Positions 12,471 to 24,343 of a stretch of DNA of 59,027 bases are shown here, one piece after another. The notes beneath the pieces were generated by a model. That model had not been told where the DNA came from and searched no databases. It worked only from the letters and a program-made list of their open reading frames with translations. Origin of the DNA: Mesaphorura yosii (taxonomy: Eukaryota; Arthropoda; Collembola; Poduromorpha; Tullbergiidae). Location: positions 1 to 59,027 of the forward strand of contig WIXG01000423.1 in NCBI GenBank assembly GCA_009869945.1, written 5' to 3'. The position numbers and the translations under genes are program-made. Every line of letters starts with the position of its first letter. Position 1 is the first letter of the stretch.

Positions 12471-13323
12471 ATGAAGACCATGATGGTGAGTTTCCTAGTT
12501 TAAGACAGCGATACAAGTTTCCCTTGAATATTTACGCCCAGATTGCTGCTAAAACTCCAGAATTAACCCCATTAACACTCCCGTTTCGGTTCTGATTACA
12601 CAGGCACTCTTCGTTCTCTCCGCCATGCTCCTCGCAGCCTCGGCGGAGCACTACGACTACGAGAAGACCGGTGGCGCCTACGAGAAGACAGGTAGCGCCT
12701 ACGAGTACGGAGCCCGCCCAAACTACGGCTACGACCGCACCAGACGTGAGTACGACTACGAGAAGAACCCCGCTGCCTCGTACGAGTACGGAGCTGGCTA
12801 CGACTACGAGAAAGCACCACCTTCCCGTCCCACACACTCCAAGCCGGGGAGGTCGCGCCGGTCCGCCAACGAGGGTGAAGGATATGACTACGAGAAGGGA
12901 GCAGCCGGGTACGACTACGAGAAGGGAGCAGCCGGGTACGACTACGACAAGGGAGCAGCCGGGTACGACTACGACAGGGCACGCCCGCAGGGATCGAGCC
13001 CATCCAGGCCGCAGCAGTCGAGCTCGACCTCGGGCCGTCCACAAGCGAGCAGCAGCCCATCACGCCCGCAGTCCAGCTCCAATTCGGCCCGCCCTCAGTT
13101 GTCCTCCAACCCCGCTCGCCCACAATCCAGCTCCAACCCAGGCCGCCCTCAAACGACCAACGCCCAGCAGCATGCCTCCACCGCCACCGACAAGGAGGAT
13201 CTGGACAGAGCCGCCTTCGTCTACGGCCTGTACGGAGCGTATGGATACCCGTATGGAGCGTATGGTTACGGGAGATACGGTTATGGCTACCCATACGGGT
13301 ACGGATACGGGATTTACGGTTAG
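12471..13323 (+). CDS. Repetitive Tyr-rich (YDYEK/YEY) secreted structural-type protein
   Basis: Two coding exons, 12471-12485 and 12604-13323, encode 244 residues. The five-codon first exon plus the start of exon 2 make a signal peptide (MKTMMALFVLSAMLLAASA). The mature protein has four zones: YDYEK/YEYG repeats; a dibasic RSRR (residues 88-91) that is a plausible furin-type site; a 27-bp tandem repeat coding GYDYEKGAA; a Ser/Pro-rich zone with RPQSSSNPA repeats; and a Tyr/Gly C-terminus (YGYPYGAYGYGRYGYGYP). Composition and the one-tiny-exon start resemble arthropod cuticular, silk-like or adhesive proteins. No chitin-binding domain is visible and I do not recognise the family. Regulation is from a TATA box at 12355. 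A possible ATTAAA poly(A) signal lies at 13430. Confidence 0.85.
12880..12980 (+). repeat. 27-bp tandem repeat, about 3.7 units, in coding sequence
   Basis: Units start at 12880, 12907, 12934 and 12961 (the last partial) and are nearly identical, each coding GYDY(E/D)KGAA. The high identity points to recent slippage or unequal exchange. Confidence 0.9.
13063..13152 (+). repeat. 27-bp Ser/Pro-coding tandem repeat, about 3.3 units
   Basis: Units start at 13063, 13090, 13117 and 13144 (partial) and code RPQ-S/L-SSN-S/P-A/G. They are more diverged than the Tyr repeats just upstream. The period is the same, 27 bp. Confidence 0.75.
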
Positions 13324-13895
13324 AGTACCTGTATATTATTGACTGATTCTTGTACACTCCGTATTTATAGTTATCGACTTAATTGACTTGATGGGCTTGA
13401 TGTAAATTGTTTTATGATTTTTGTTGCGAATTAAAGTGTGACGATTCATTCATGAATCTGGCTTCGTCTTTTGTCCTGCTGATTGTGTTGAACGCTGAAT
13501 TTCCATCTGGCTCCACCGACTGCTCCGCTCTTTTGCGGGCGCGAGACAAAGAGCCCACCACTTCCTTGCGCCTGCGCCGCACGTGGTCTACACCCGGCTC
13601 CAAATTCAAATCTTCAAATTCGGATTTGGCTCGCGGTTCTGCTCCCGTAGTGTTGCTCCTCCCAATTGTCTATTGCCGCTGCTTAGTAGTACTACTCTGC
13701 TATGTGACTCTGTGGTGTGTACTTGGCGGTGGTGGAGCAAGCGTCCGCAATCGAGATCCGGAGATCCTCCAAGTTTTTAGATTTACAGCTCCCACAAACT
13801 TGGGTTTTAGGACTTTGCGGCACAGTCGGGCTCCAACCGCAGTTCATTCACGTGATAACGTAATTAACGTTTAAGGACCCTTCTTAAGAAGTGGC

Positions 13896-14828
13896 ATGAT
13901 GGACCAGCTCGTGGAGGAGATGGAAGTGGAGCGCCTGAGCCCCGACCTTCAGGATTTAGTCCGTGGCGGCGGCGTGATCGGGTCTGCCCAGGTGAGTCAG
14001 AAGCCCAAATTGGTCCTTGCATTAACTCGATTTCCCCACTCAGGACCCTCCTCAGCGGTCACCGCTCCTGCCTCCCGACTTCGACTCGATCCAGCTAAAT
14101 GACTTAGTTCTCCGTGACCTGAGCGATTATGCTCCGTTGCTGGAGGAGGAGGAGCGTAGCGGAGCCCGAATCTACTCCAGTCTAACCGGGATAAGGAACA
14201 GCCGATGACTTTGGCTGACCAGGCATACCTGGAGGAAATGCTGGCCACTGTGCGGTTGAACATGCGTCAGGGCGCTCCAGCCGGTGGTCCTTCCTCGGTA
14301 CCGGATGGACCTTCCGAGCCCAATTCGAATATGGTGAGTTTTATGTGAAAAAGTGCATGCCCATGGCTCCTCATTGCCAACTACCTACTTTTTGCACTTG
14401 CAGTTGAATGGCGGTAGTCTGATTGATGAGTTGGAGCAGACTTCTCCGCCGCCAGAGGACGAACACGGAGTTATCTTTCTAGCAGCAATCCGGGCTCAGT
14501 GCAGCCAAAGCCAAATCCGCAGAGTGATGCAAAGTCTGCCACCGGCGACAGCAGCGCCCGGAATAAACGAAAGCGAGCTCATATTCCTCGGGCGGCCGAC
14601 CCAGCTATGACTCTGGTTGAGAGAGCTGCTCCAAGTGGCAGTCTCCAGCCGAAGATAGCCCGACTCCAGCCACCGCTGCTGACATCAGCCCAGCTCCCAC
14701 GCTGCCCGTGCTCCGTGAAAATCCCACTTCTCGAAAAAGAAATCCAGGCACTCAAATCGAACAACTCCTACTTAATGGTGGAGCTGGCAAAGTTGAAGAG
14801 CGGCGGTGGGTTGAAGAAGGGTGGCTAG
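13896..14828 (+). pseudogene. Frame-broken gene for an acidic protein with a C-terminal coiled coil
   Basis: Three exon-like blocks with good splice sites: 13896-13991, 14044-14333 and 14404-14828. The reading frame must change by -1 twice. In block 2 the first frame ends at 14206 while the second is open from about 14160 and starts MTLADQAYLEEML. In block 3 the spliced frame (LNGGSLIDELEQTSPPPEDEHG) stops at 14610, while another frame carries SSARNKRKRAH and a zipper-like tail with LEKEIQALKSNNS. Block 1 reads MMDQLVEEMEVERLSPDLQ. The mix of acidic, basic and zipper segments suggests a nuclear regulator, and the tail is loosely Jun-like, but no bZIP basic region is intact. It is either a decayed gene or has sequence indels. 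Family not recognised. Confidence 0.4.
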
Positions 14829-15981
14829 TTAACCAATCGATTAGTCAACTTGTGATTGGGACAACGGGCACGATTGTTGAAGTCGAGTGATCCGATCGAT
14901 AGCTTTTAATTCTAATTTAATTGTTGATCTTCAGTTGAATTCCAGAATTCCTAGGTTGTATTACTAAAATCGGGGACAAAATCACTAAAATCACGATCTC
15001 CCCGCAAAATCTTCTCATTGTACTGGTTTTTATTCCATGATTTTCCACGTCGTCGTCGTCTCTTTTAACAATGTTTATAAAATCTCTTACAAATGTGTAT
15101 CCACTACAAAAAACTATAAAATCTCGACTTTAGACTACAGAGCACTTTCAAGTGGTTCTAAAAGACTACAGAATGACTCTTTTCTTTCTCGCTACGACGT
15201 CCGGGCATTTACTACTACTTGTTGTCATTGTCACAAAATTCGTACGTACATGATTTTAGTCACCATTTTCTCCGCATACTTCTTCATTTAAAGCATTCTA
15301 TTCACAATAATTTTGTCAAAGATCACTTTTTCACACTTTTTTCGTCGACTTCGGACTCTTTTAGCGGCTTCTCGGGCCGCGAGTACAAAAACTATGATTT
15401 ACATAAAAGAAGATTAGCAAGGAAGGCACTCTCAGAAAGGTCAAAAGGGCAAAGTCGGTCCCGGAAACTGAGCAAGTACAAAGAAATCGTAAGAATAATT
15501 AACAAGATCGACCTTAGAAAACTTACTACACAAAAGAGAAACTGCAGAAAAGCAGCACTGGTGAAATGCAAACGAGTGCGAAATCAAGTCTTACAATAAA
15601 AGCAGTGCATTAAATAGACTAAATTCTACTAGAAAAACTAGAAATCCGAGCAAGGGAACATCAACACAAGAGGGTGAGCACTGGCAAATTAATTAATTGA
15701 AGGTCGTGGAGACAGCAGTCGCATTTCTTGAGCAACTTTCGATGCGGAGGAGTCGAAGGGCACTGCTGAGTCTCGGAAACCCTGACCAGGGAGCTGAGAT
15801 GGCTGAGAGCCATGACTTCAGACTTGAAATGACTGCAGCTTAATTACACTTTACACGAGAGAAATCAACTCAACTAATTTACGTCTATCGTTTAGTAAGC
15901 GTACACGATTTCCGAGTCCACCAAAGACACTTGAAAAATATTTCAGGAGTTAAATGCTCGAGTCACTTCATATTTTACTTT
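14829..15981. other. Interval between convergent genes, probable TGIF 3' UTR
   Basis: On the minus strand an AATAAA lies at 15029-15034, so much of this stretch is probably the 3' UTR of the TGIF gene. The ORF at 15219-15599 is Ser/Lys/Arg-rich without family features and is not called. Confidence 0.45.
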
Positions 15982-17024
15982 TTAAGCACCTCCTCCCCTC
16001 GCCTGCTCAAAAAGCGCCCTCAACTGCTCCCCATTATTAATCAGCTCGTACTCGCGAATCTTGCTCGCAGCCTCGAGCAGCACGTCAAAGAGTTGCGCAT
16101 TCGGCGGTCGAGGCTCCCATCCAATCTGAGAGAAGGACTTGGCCAAGAACTGGCTGGAGTGAAGTCGGTCTGATTTACGGGTCGAGTCGGAGATGACGGG
16201 GCGGTAGTGCGGGGGTTGCTTTGGCGCCTGCTTCTTTGGTGAGTGTTTGCCCACCGGGCTGTAGGGGCGGTCGAGGTGGGGCACTGTCGGGGGCCGCTCT
16301 CCAGGCGGGGTTCCGGCCCCGCTACTGCCACTGCTCGACTCGGTCCCGATCCCCGAACTCTCGCTATTGTAAGCCTGGAGGATCCTCCTCTTCTTATGGC
16401 AATAGACTGGGGGCTCTGCTGCTGCTGCTGCTGCTCCAACACTCCTCTCTGAAGACGTTGACAAACTGTCCGTGTCTGAGCATGTCTCTGGTCCGGTCTG
16501 CTGCTGCTGCTGTCTCTTCGCGGCTCCACCGCTGCACTTCCGGGAAATTGTGAACTTTTCCGGGTCGCGCCCTTCCCCTCGGATCATGTCGGGAAGGATT
16601 CGGCGGCGGGCGTTGATGAACCAGTTGCAGACCTGCAAAACGAAGGTTAAGAGAACGGTTACTTCGGTTTAGTAATTTTCCTCTGGAGAGCACTAAAGTA
16701 AATGCAACCAACCTGCAGCAAACTCAACCTGCTCTGCCTCGACAGCTCCATCTTCTCAGCCTCGGAGGGGTATGCGTTGTAACGGTGGTGGAAGAGCCAG
16801 TCAGTCAACAATAGAACGGACTCTTTCGGGAGCGTCCCCCTCTTCTTCTTCGATCCTGAGTTAGGTTTGCTGCTCTGCCCTTGACTCGTGCAGCTGCTCG
16901 GGTCCTCTTCGTACTCGTCCTCCTCCTCCTCGTCGTAGTCCTGGTCGAGGGTGGTGGTGGTGGCGTCTTCGCCGGTCTGCTGCTGCTCCTCGTCGGTTGC
17001 TGCGACGGCAGTGGCAGTGAGCAT
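15982..17024 (-). CDS. TGIF: TGIF-family TALE homeodomain transcription factor
   Basis: Nuclear DNA-binding repressor or regulator of the TGIF class (Drosophila achintya/vismay). Two coding exons, 17024-16713 and 16632-15982, encode 320 residues. An acidic N-terminus ([11 protein letters not shown], residues 31-41) precedes the homeodomain at about residues 59-120. The three-residue TALE insertion is visible around [13 protein letters not shown], and helix 3 is [11 protein letters not shown]. The following [19 protein letters not shown] is the TGIF signature rather than Meis/Pbx/Iro. The tail has CAG-coded Gln and Ala runs, a Ser-rich zone, and a C-terminal helix ([17 protein letters not shown]). 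The intron splits the homeodomain after SLLQ. An acceptor just upstream of the start (after the first GCAG at about 17045) implies at least one 5' UTR exon further upstream. Confidence 0.93.
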
Positions 17025-17049
17025 GGCGCTCTCGTCTTGAAAACCTGCA

Positions 17050-20000
17050 ATTTGGCAAGACAAAGGCGGTCAATTAATGCAAAGCATTTTAAACCAGCCA
17101 TTGCGCCGCTACATTCTTCGATTCTTCTAAGAGCGAGTCGCAGAGGTCATATTTTACGGTTCTCCCTCATAAAACGGGTACAACTCATATCTCGCTGCCT
17201 GCCCGATGGTGGACATCTGGTAAACAAACAAGATACTACAGAGCTGTCAACCCGACCAACCGTCGAACCAACGACTGATAAGCCTTCGAGCTGCTGCGAT
17301 TGAAAACTAGGCCACCGAGTCGTCGTCGTTCTAAACGGATTGTGTTTATTATTATGCTCTCCAGAAATGCAGCAGCAAATGCTTACAGGCGGATTAGCGT
17401 GCTGGAATTGCGACACGATGACCACCGCTCATCGTACATAATCAAGAGAGAGTATAAACCACAAATTCCGTCTCTGCTCTCAACTGTCAACTGCTACTGG
17501 AGAATAACTAGGCTGTAGAGATAAGGAGCTAGAGTGAGACAACGACGCAGTCTTAAACTCTTCATAAACTCGAATGTAACGCTTTTTTTTTTATCTGCGC
17601 GTGACCCGCACCTTCTATTCCTTATCTCGCAATAATATTTATGTTTGGACTGCTACTGTCTACTCGAGCAAGAGCTGTCAAACTCCCGGCCGTCGTGCAA
17701 CAACCGTATCGACTTTGGACACGAGTTTGCGGGGGCTGTGCAGCCGAGATAGAGAAATTGACTTGCGAATTGAGTGCCTGCCAAACGAGTACGCATTTCT
17801 GAACGTGTGGCCTGGCATTAATTTACTCGCGCCCGCGTATGGCGTATGCATCGACTTCCGCATAATTCCCGAATACACTACGAGTGTGTGGATTGGAATG
17901 CACGGGCACGATCGACAACGCGTACCGGGCAAACTTTCCGAATGCGCGAATTGCGAACTCCCACACGCTCGAGCCGAATTCTTGCAATGTCCGAATGCTC
18001 GTATCCACCGCCTAAGCAAATCGGGTGATGACACTCGCTTGTCTCCTCGATCCTCGGCATGACCTGCTCTGCCACCGCCGCCCTTCATGCGTGGAGTTTC
18101 CACTCTTTTTGTGGTACTCGCAGCCGGCAATGGCCATACAAAGAGGAATGCCGACGAGTTGACGAGCTAGTGGCTTTGACAGTCAGCCGACTGTCATCGC
18201 TCATCGATTGTCCTCAAGAAATCGCGAGTGGCGAGTGCCACAAGAATTTAACTGCCAATTGTTCCTCACAATTTCTGCTGTCTGAAGTTAAAGCCCTGAC
18301 TGTTTTCACTCGCCACTGCCAGCCCACGGCCGATTACCAACCGAACCCAGCCCGGGCATCAACTCACAGAAGAGTCGAGTGGTGAGACTCACGCGTTTGG
18401 AATGCGAGCCCAGCAGTGGCTAAGCGACTGGAAGACGATAGACGAGAAGAATCCAACAACGGCGAAGAAAAGTGAACGTACATTCAGTTATTTAGGTTAA
18501 CGTATGCAGATTGCAGGAAGACGAAAGACTCACTTCTCTTGTGTATACACACGCATTGCCTGTCTCCTCAAAGTTATGCAAATTCCGAGTTTACATTTGC
18601 AGACTCTAATCTCTAGCTCGATAATTTCCTCACTCTCAATAAGTAAACTGATTTTAACAGTCGGTCGCTAATTATCGCACGACTTTCGGTCTCTGCGAGT
18701 GAGGGCGACTTTCAATGTGCGAAGACGAAGACTGCTCTTGACCAGAAGGAGCAGTTGTTGGAGTGTAAAGAGGCAATTAGCGAGAACGGTCGGCGCGTAC
18801 TCGCAGCAAATGCAGTCATTTAGACTGTTACAGAATCATCATTTCGCTGTACAAAATGGCGACCGACGAGAGGTGGCTCAGCTGAGGCTCTTTCTTGTTA
18901 TTTTTAAACATAGACTTGGCAACGCGTGCAGTGTGCAAAGTAAAGCATTGACGAGGACGCAACGCAACGCATGTCGATTGCGTCGTTGGAATGCGCTCGT
19001 CTCCACCATCCTTTTTTGGCACACTCTCATGACGACTCTGCCGGGGAAATTGCGAGCGAGAGCCGGTGAACTGTCAACTCCCGTGCACACTCGAACTGTC
19101 AACCGTTCTTTAGCCTCGTGCGCTAAAAATAGCTCGGACAGCCACTACGAGAGTCTTCTTACGTCTACGTCTACTACGGGAATATGCTGCATTCGATGGC
19201 TTAGAAAATGACAGAAGAGTCGGACCGTGTGAATTCTTCAACACTCAACAGAATCGAATGGAACCCGCATTTATCGCATCCTGTCTTCAGCACTGTGCAT
19301 ACGTAATCTCGAAGATTTTCTCATGCGAAATAAGAAATACGAGACGATGGGTTCTGACCCTCACAACCTCCGCTACCGCTGCTGTCATTAATTCTCAAAT
19401 CTTCTTTTCGCAAACTTATCACAGTACTACTAAAATGTAATTTACTAAGCCTTTATTATGGCAGGGTTACGTTCGAAATTTATACGACAATCAGTGTCTG
19501 GTTCTGTTGCCATGTGCGTGTGCGAAATTGCGGAAGAGCCGTGCTCACTAACTCGTTACTCGTTAACAAAGTAGAGACGCAGAGACCAGAAGAACCTTGA
19601 GCCTTCTGCTCCCTTCTTTTTATAAATCTGGTGTAGCGCGCAGCGCAAAAAAGTGGTGGTGGAGGCCTTGACTGCTACCTCTTTCCACAGACAACAAGCG
19701 AGCACGTCGCGCGTGCAAAATTAAAAGGAGGAAGACGACGACGATGTATTCAATGCCATCGTGGATCTCATTCGCTAATTCGCTCGCTCCCCTACGAAAG
19801 GGCTCTTTCATAGTGCCAAAAGTGTATGAAACACCTGAGAGATCGTAATCATACGCGAAAGACACCAATTTGCCATTGCACAAGTTATTTTAATTCCTAA
19901 TTAATAAATCAACTTATGCTTTGTATTGTAAGTCAGGAGCAGGTTCGCAAAAGCGAATCTGTTATTCCTTAATGTACATTATGTCGTTGCGTGTTGACTG

Positions 20001-22714
20001 CCTTCTCGACCCCAGCCCGTCTCTGTTTCTCTATTCTAATGTGGGTTATGCAAACAACGCGCGTGCGAATGAACACATGCGAGAATGAGTCTTGTTTATA
20101 GCGTAGTGGATTATGTAATCATGGCGACTGAGCCACATGTCTGCTGCCACCGTCGTCGTCTGTTTATGTTTACATGTGGGAGAGTGAGTTTGAGAGCGAG
20201 CGAGCGTGCAGTGTGGACGACAGTCTGCTGCATAAATTAAGTCCCACGGCTCCTCTGTCCGCTGTCGTCTTTTTGCGCAACACAGCGAGGACTTTTGTTG
20301 TGTCTACAAACGGATTTTTACGTAGAATGGCATCGCTCTTTCGTCGATTTGACAGCAACAGTTCCCTGCTGGACTCTGACATTCTGAATTCGAAGAGGCC
20401 AACAACTCAATTAACCGAAAGCCCGAGGCCACGCCATCGCAAACGACGCGAGAGTAAGAATTCGAGAGTGTGGTTTCCCCCGAGTATTTAATACAAGTTG
20501 ATTAGTAGCAAACCGCAACCAGTAGCAGATTGGCTGTCAATTGCCCGACGAGCAGACGTGAAGCGAAGGAATATGGCGCGACCGAACACTTGCGAATGTG
20601 CATTTACTTTTGCTCGCCTGTAGCAGACTGTCAAAACAGTTGCAGTCGAATATGTTTTGTCGTATTGTTCCTCCGACGACGACGCAGAAATTCGAGGGCT
20701 GGAATGGAGAAGCTCCGCATTTGTTCTTTGTATCAAAGTAGAAGTTAGCAGTTGACGATGACAATCACAAAACTAACGAAACATGGAGCGAATGCTCAGC
20801 AGCACAGTTTTTAACGGTCATCAATCGATCTGAATTATGCGTACTGAATTGAAACGGTACTCTCCACTAGGCTTTTGTGCGCTGGTTTCCGCCGAGCTCG
20901 GCTGTTCGGGCACGCGATGTTGATCTCGTATAAATTTATGAATTAATGAGTGGGATCCACTTCCTGGAAGCTGCTGAGAGCGTGACACGAGAAACGGAAT
21001 CGGGTGGTGGATGGCGGCGGTCATGAGGTCCATGCACTCTAATCACGAGAGGAATCTGCAGATCGGCTGGAGTTTAGGAATAATTTTATACCTTCAAAAT
21101 GTGCGTAGCGTCCAGCAACTCACACGATCGCTCGACCGTGCGTGCGTGTACGTTCAATGATACACCTTGTTGCATGTTGCAGTAGAAAACGCAAATCGCG
21201 TTTCTCTCCACCGTCTTCTATGTGAACGTGTGAATGGTGTACCGTCTCGGTCTCGGTTGCATCACAATGACGACGGCGGCAGTGTACCAATAACAAACAA
21301 CAAGACAGAAGTTTACAGAAGTATACGCTCGCTCTCGTTAAAAAACAAACTTAAAAAACACTGTGCTCGTCTCAGCCGTAATCGTAATGGCAATGGCAAT
21401 GGCGCAACCCGAACGCGAGAAGCAAATTACGATTTTTTCACCTCAATTTATAGCGAGTTAATTTGCAGTGTCAGGGAGAGAACCAAGAGATTCAAGGGAG
21501 TTGTTTACCTGGCTCTAATGATCCACCATCGCCGTCTCCAGTCGATGCACTGTTTGCTATGGCCATCGTCTCGCCTCCGCTGCTGTTGCAGAATTCTTCC
21601 TTCATCTTCTTCTCGGCCGCCGAGCGTGGGGAATCCCGGGCCTTCGGCCCTCAATCAGCGCCAATTCCGTCGCTGTCGCTGGCTCGTCATTCAAAATCGC
21701 GAAACCGAATCGCTCTCACACTTCGCATTTGCCGTCGTCGGAGGCTCCAGACTCACTTCTGCTGGAGCTGCTGCGAATCGTTGGTGCTGACGTTGACAAT
21801 TTGGCAGACTTGGCTCACTTGACTGTCGATTTGGCTCCTCGACTCACACAATTCTGAAGTGTAGAAGAACGCTGCTGCCACGATCAAACGAAGGAGATGT
21901 AATCAGGGAACGAGTTTTTGGGAACGACACTGATTGCGAGAGTCGAATCTCGATTGTCTGCTGTGATCACTGTGATGCGTTGTAGTTAAAAATCGTTTCT
22001 CACATGTATGTCTAAACTTTGTCTTGTCTTGAGCAACTGCAACGTAAACGCGACGAGAGAAACACGATCAGCGAGCGAACACACGAGTGTCCTTGTACTT
22101 CTGTCTGACTCGGTCAGCGAGTGGAGTGGGAATGAGGCGAACGATGCTTGTCTGTTCTTGTGGCTGACTGCTGGGGAAGAAGCTACTACTACGGAGTGAG
22201 ATAAGCATAGGAAAAGAGTACACAGAGCCTCGATCGTCTTGCACAACTGCTGAACTGCACACTCTGATGGTCGTGTCTTTGTTTGGGTTTCGATGCTGAT
22301 GATGAGCTCGCCTTGGCTTTGGCTTGGCTCTTGCTTTGGCTGTCAAAATATACGACGAGTTTTCGAAGCGCACACGTAAATACGAAGCGTAGAGTTGTCA
22401 ATTCTTTGCAAGCAAAGGTAGTCAAGGACTCCCCGACGAGTTTTTCCACTCATTACTGGCAGTGGCAGTAGACAGTGCGCAGTTACGAATACGAGTTTTT
22501 GCTGTGCTTATGCTTCTGCTGTCATTTAGACAAGAGAGAGACGAGATAAGTCGTAAATATAGAGAAGAGATAGACAAAGAGCTCGACTGCTGCTGTCAAG
22601 CGAAGAGCCAGCCGGCAGGGAGCGTGCCAGCCCAGGAGAGCAGCCACAAGTTTTATGAAGTGTGTGAATCAGAGAATCACTTCACAGTGGCAGTGTGTAT
22701 TTTGTGAAGGAGCG
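17050..22714. other. Large non-coding interval between TGIF and ARPC5
   Basis: About 5.7 kb without a credible coding exon on either strand, in a window where most genes sit within a few hundred bases of each other. It most likely holds the 5' UTR intron(s), first exon and regulatory DNA of TGIF, plus the ARPC5 promoter at its right end. No tRNA or other RNA gene was recognised. Confidence 0.45.
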
Positions 22715-22796
22715 GCTCCCAAATCGCGATAGAGGAAACTTTAGCAATTGTGGACAAGTTCCGGCCGACAATCACAGGAGAGCACTCCGAAGGAGG

Positions 22797-22890
22797 GTAA
22801 GTAAGACCCGAACTGGAGCTTTGGAGTTAAATTTTATCCGTCCAGCCAAATGAATGATGTGACGATTAATAATTTAATCTCTCTGCACAG
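22797..22890 (+). other. 5' UTR intron of ARPC5
   Basis: A consensus donor (GGAGG|GTAAGTAAG) and an acceptor (CTCTGCACAG) bracket 94 bases shortly before the ARPC5 ATG. The upstream leader exon must start left of 22797. Confidence 0.6.
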
Positions 22891-22961
22891 AAAGCACCGT
22901 CAATCGTCATCATCCCCCGCCAAAAGCGCACTACACCTACACCCATCAACTCCATTCCACC

Positions 22962-23492
22962 ATGGCCAAGAACACCTCCTCCTCCGCCTTCCGAAAGATT
23001 GACGTGGACGAGTACAACGAGGACAACTACAAGGAGGACGATCCGGTCGCAAGTGTTGGAGCGACGACGAGGATCAATGAAGAGCAAATCAATGGGCTCG
23101 TGATGCAGGGGCGGCATGTAGAGGCGCTCTCTTACTGCCTGAGGAACGCTCCGGTTGGGTGCCGGGAGAAGGAAGTGAGGGTGAGTCCCCAGTACTGGTT
23201 TTGCGAGTAATTTGAGGCTTGCCTTTAAATCAGTGCCTGTCTCTATTTGAAGGACTCCTCCGCCTCCACAACGCTGCGCCTCCTCCATTCGATAAAGCAG
23301 AGCCAGATGGAAGAGTGCATCTCCACGCTGGAGCCAGATCAGGTCGATACTCTCATGAAGTACATCTATAAAGGGTTCGAGTCGCCTTCGGATGGGCTCT
23401 CATCGCACTTGCTCGCGTGGCACGAGAAGACTTTTGCTGTCGGTGGGCTGGGGTGCATTGGGCGGGTGCTGAGCGATCGGAGGAGGGTTTGA
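22962..23492 (+). CDS. ARPC5: Actin-related protein 2/3 complex subunit 5 (p16-Arc)
   Basis: Smallest subunit of the Arp2/3 complex, which nucleates branched actin filaments in the cytoplasm. Two coding exons (22962-23180, 23253-23492) encode 152 residues, the normal family length. The N-terminus MAKNTSSSAFRKIDVDEYNE matches the Arp2/3-docking tail. The hallmark LMKYIYKGFESPSDG is present, and the C-terminus LLAWHEK...GCIGRVLSDR matches the family. A 5' UTR intron precedes the start. A poly(A) signal AATAAA lies at 23606-23611. It converges on the NDUFS5-like gene. Confidence 0.96.
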
Positions 23493-23837
23493 GTTGTCCA
23501 ACAAACAATGGAGCGATGAGGATTTTTGATTTCCAACTCGTAATTTAGGTTCAAGTCAAATTTTTTGAAGCATTTCCCAGAAAGTAATGCACGGCCAGAA
23601 TTTGGAATAAATGTCTATGCAACAGTCGTGCTTGTCTTGTGGCGAACTGGCACAAGGAAACACAATCGTGAAACTGCAGTTGGGTTGGCGGAAATCATGG
23701 TTGAATTGAGCGAAACTACGAGAGTTTTATTCGGCATACGCGATATTTTGAACACAGCATTTTTCCGATTCTCACACAGCTTAAGTTAAATTGACTAACG
23801 TGCACTCGCTTTTAATCGCATCACACCGACTTCGACT

Positions 23838-24343
23838 TCACCACCCGAGTCCCATGTCCTCCCATGGGTCCGGGGCGTAAGAATCGTTCCTCGGGGAGGG
23901 GGCAAAGTGGGGGACACGGGGCCCGAGCCCGAACAAGCCTTTCAAGTACTGATTCTTCCTCTCCTGCTGCAGGACGTACAGGCGGTCGATCTGCCGAAAT
24001 GGGAAGTCATTGTCATTCATTTGTAAAAGAAGTCCTTCTCATCACTGAAAATTCCTTCAGCTTCTGGGTGTTTGGTTAATTTATAGCGAGATTTTACCTG
24101 TCCACACTTCTGCGTACACTCCTGAAAGTCTTGAAACAGCAGCTTGCATTTCTCCTTGCTCCGGATCATCCCGTACGCCTCGGCGCAGTTGAAGAGCCTT
24201 ATTTCAAACGGTTCGCACTCGGTCCCCTCCCAACTGCCGGCGGCTGCGTTGAGGCCTGTGAGAGGTGTGCGGATGGTCGGTCCTCCGATGTAGTTGGAGT
24301 CTGGGCGTTCCTGGAGCGGCATATGCGAGACGAGGATCCCCAT
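23838..24343 (-). CDS. NDUFS5: NADH dehydrogenase iron-sulfur protein 5 (complex I 15 kDa subunit)-like
   Basis: Accessory subunit of mitochondrial complex I located on the intermembrane-space side. Two exons (24343-24098, 23990-23838) encode 132 residues, longer than the human protein (106). The twin CX9C pattern is clear: Cys-EPFEIRLFN-Cys and Cys-KLLFQDFQE-Cys, separated by AEAYGMIRSKEK. This arrangement is imported and oxidised by the Mia40 route. The EAYG...DFQEC wording is close to insect NDUFS5. The C-terminal exon (IDRLYVLQQERKNQYLKG) matches the Lys-rich tail. A minus-strand AATAAA lies at 23726-23731. It is divergent from the dynein gene, with 535 bases between start codons, so the two may share a bidirectional promoter. 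Confidence 0.85.

Noticed and set aside
12596..13357. Minus-strand and second-frame ORFs of 170-253 codons across the Tyr-rich gene
   Set aside because: Shadows of a repetitive coding region: their Arg/Ser and Val/Gly repeats mirror the YDYEK frame, and they have no leader or splice logic.
14044..14333. Programmed frameshift or IRE1-type (XBP1-like) splicing as explanation for the frame-broken gene
   Set aside because: No intact bZIP basic region, no XBP1-like stem sites, no slippery heptamer and no UCC-UGA at the shift; decay or an indel is simpler.
15219..15599. 126-codon plus-strand ORF rich in Ser, Lys and Arg
   Set aside because: Lies in the probable TGIF 3' UTR, with no domain, no splice support and biased composition.
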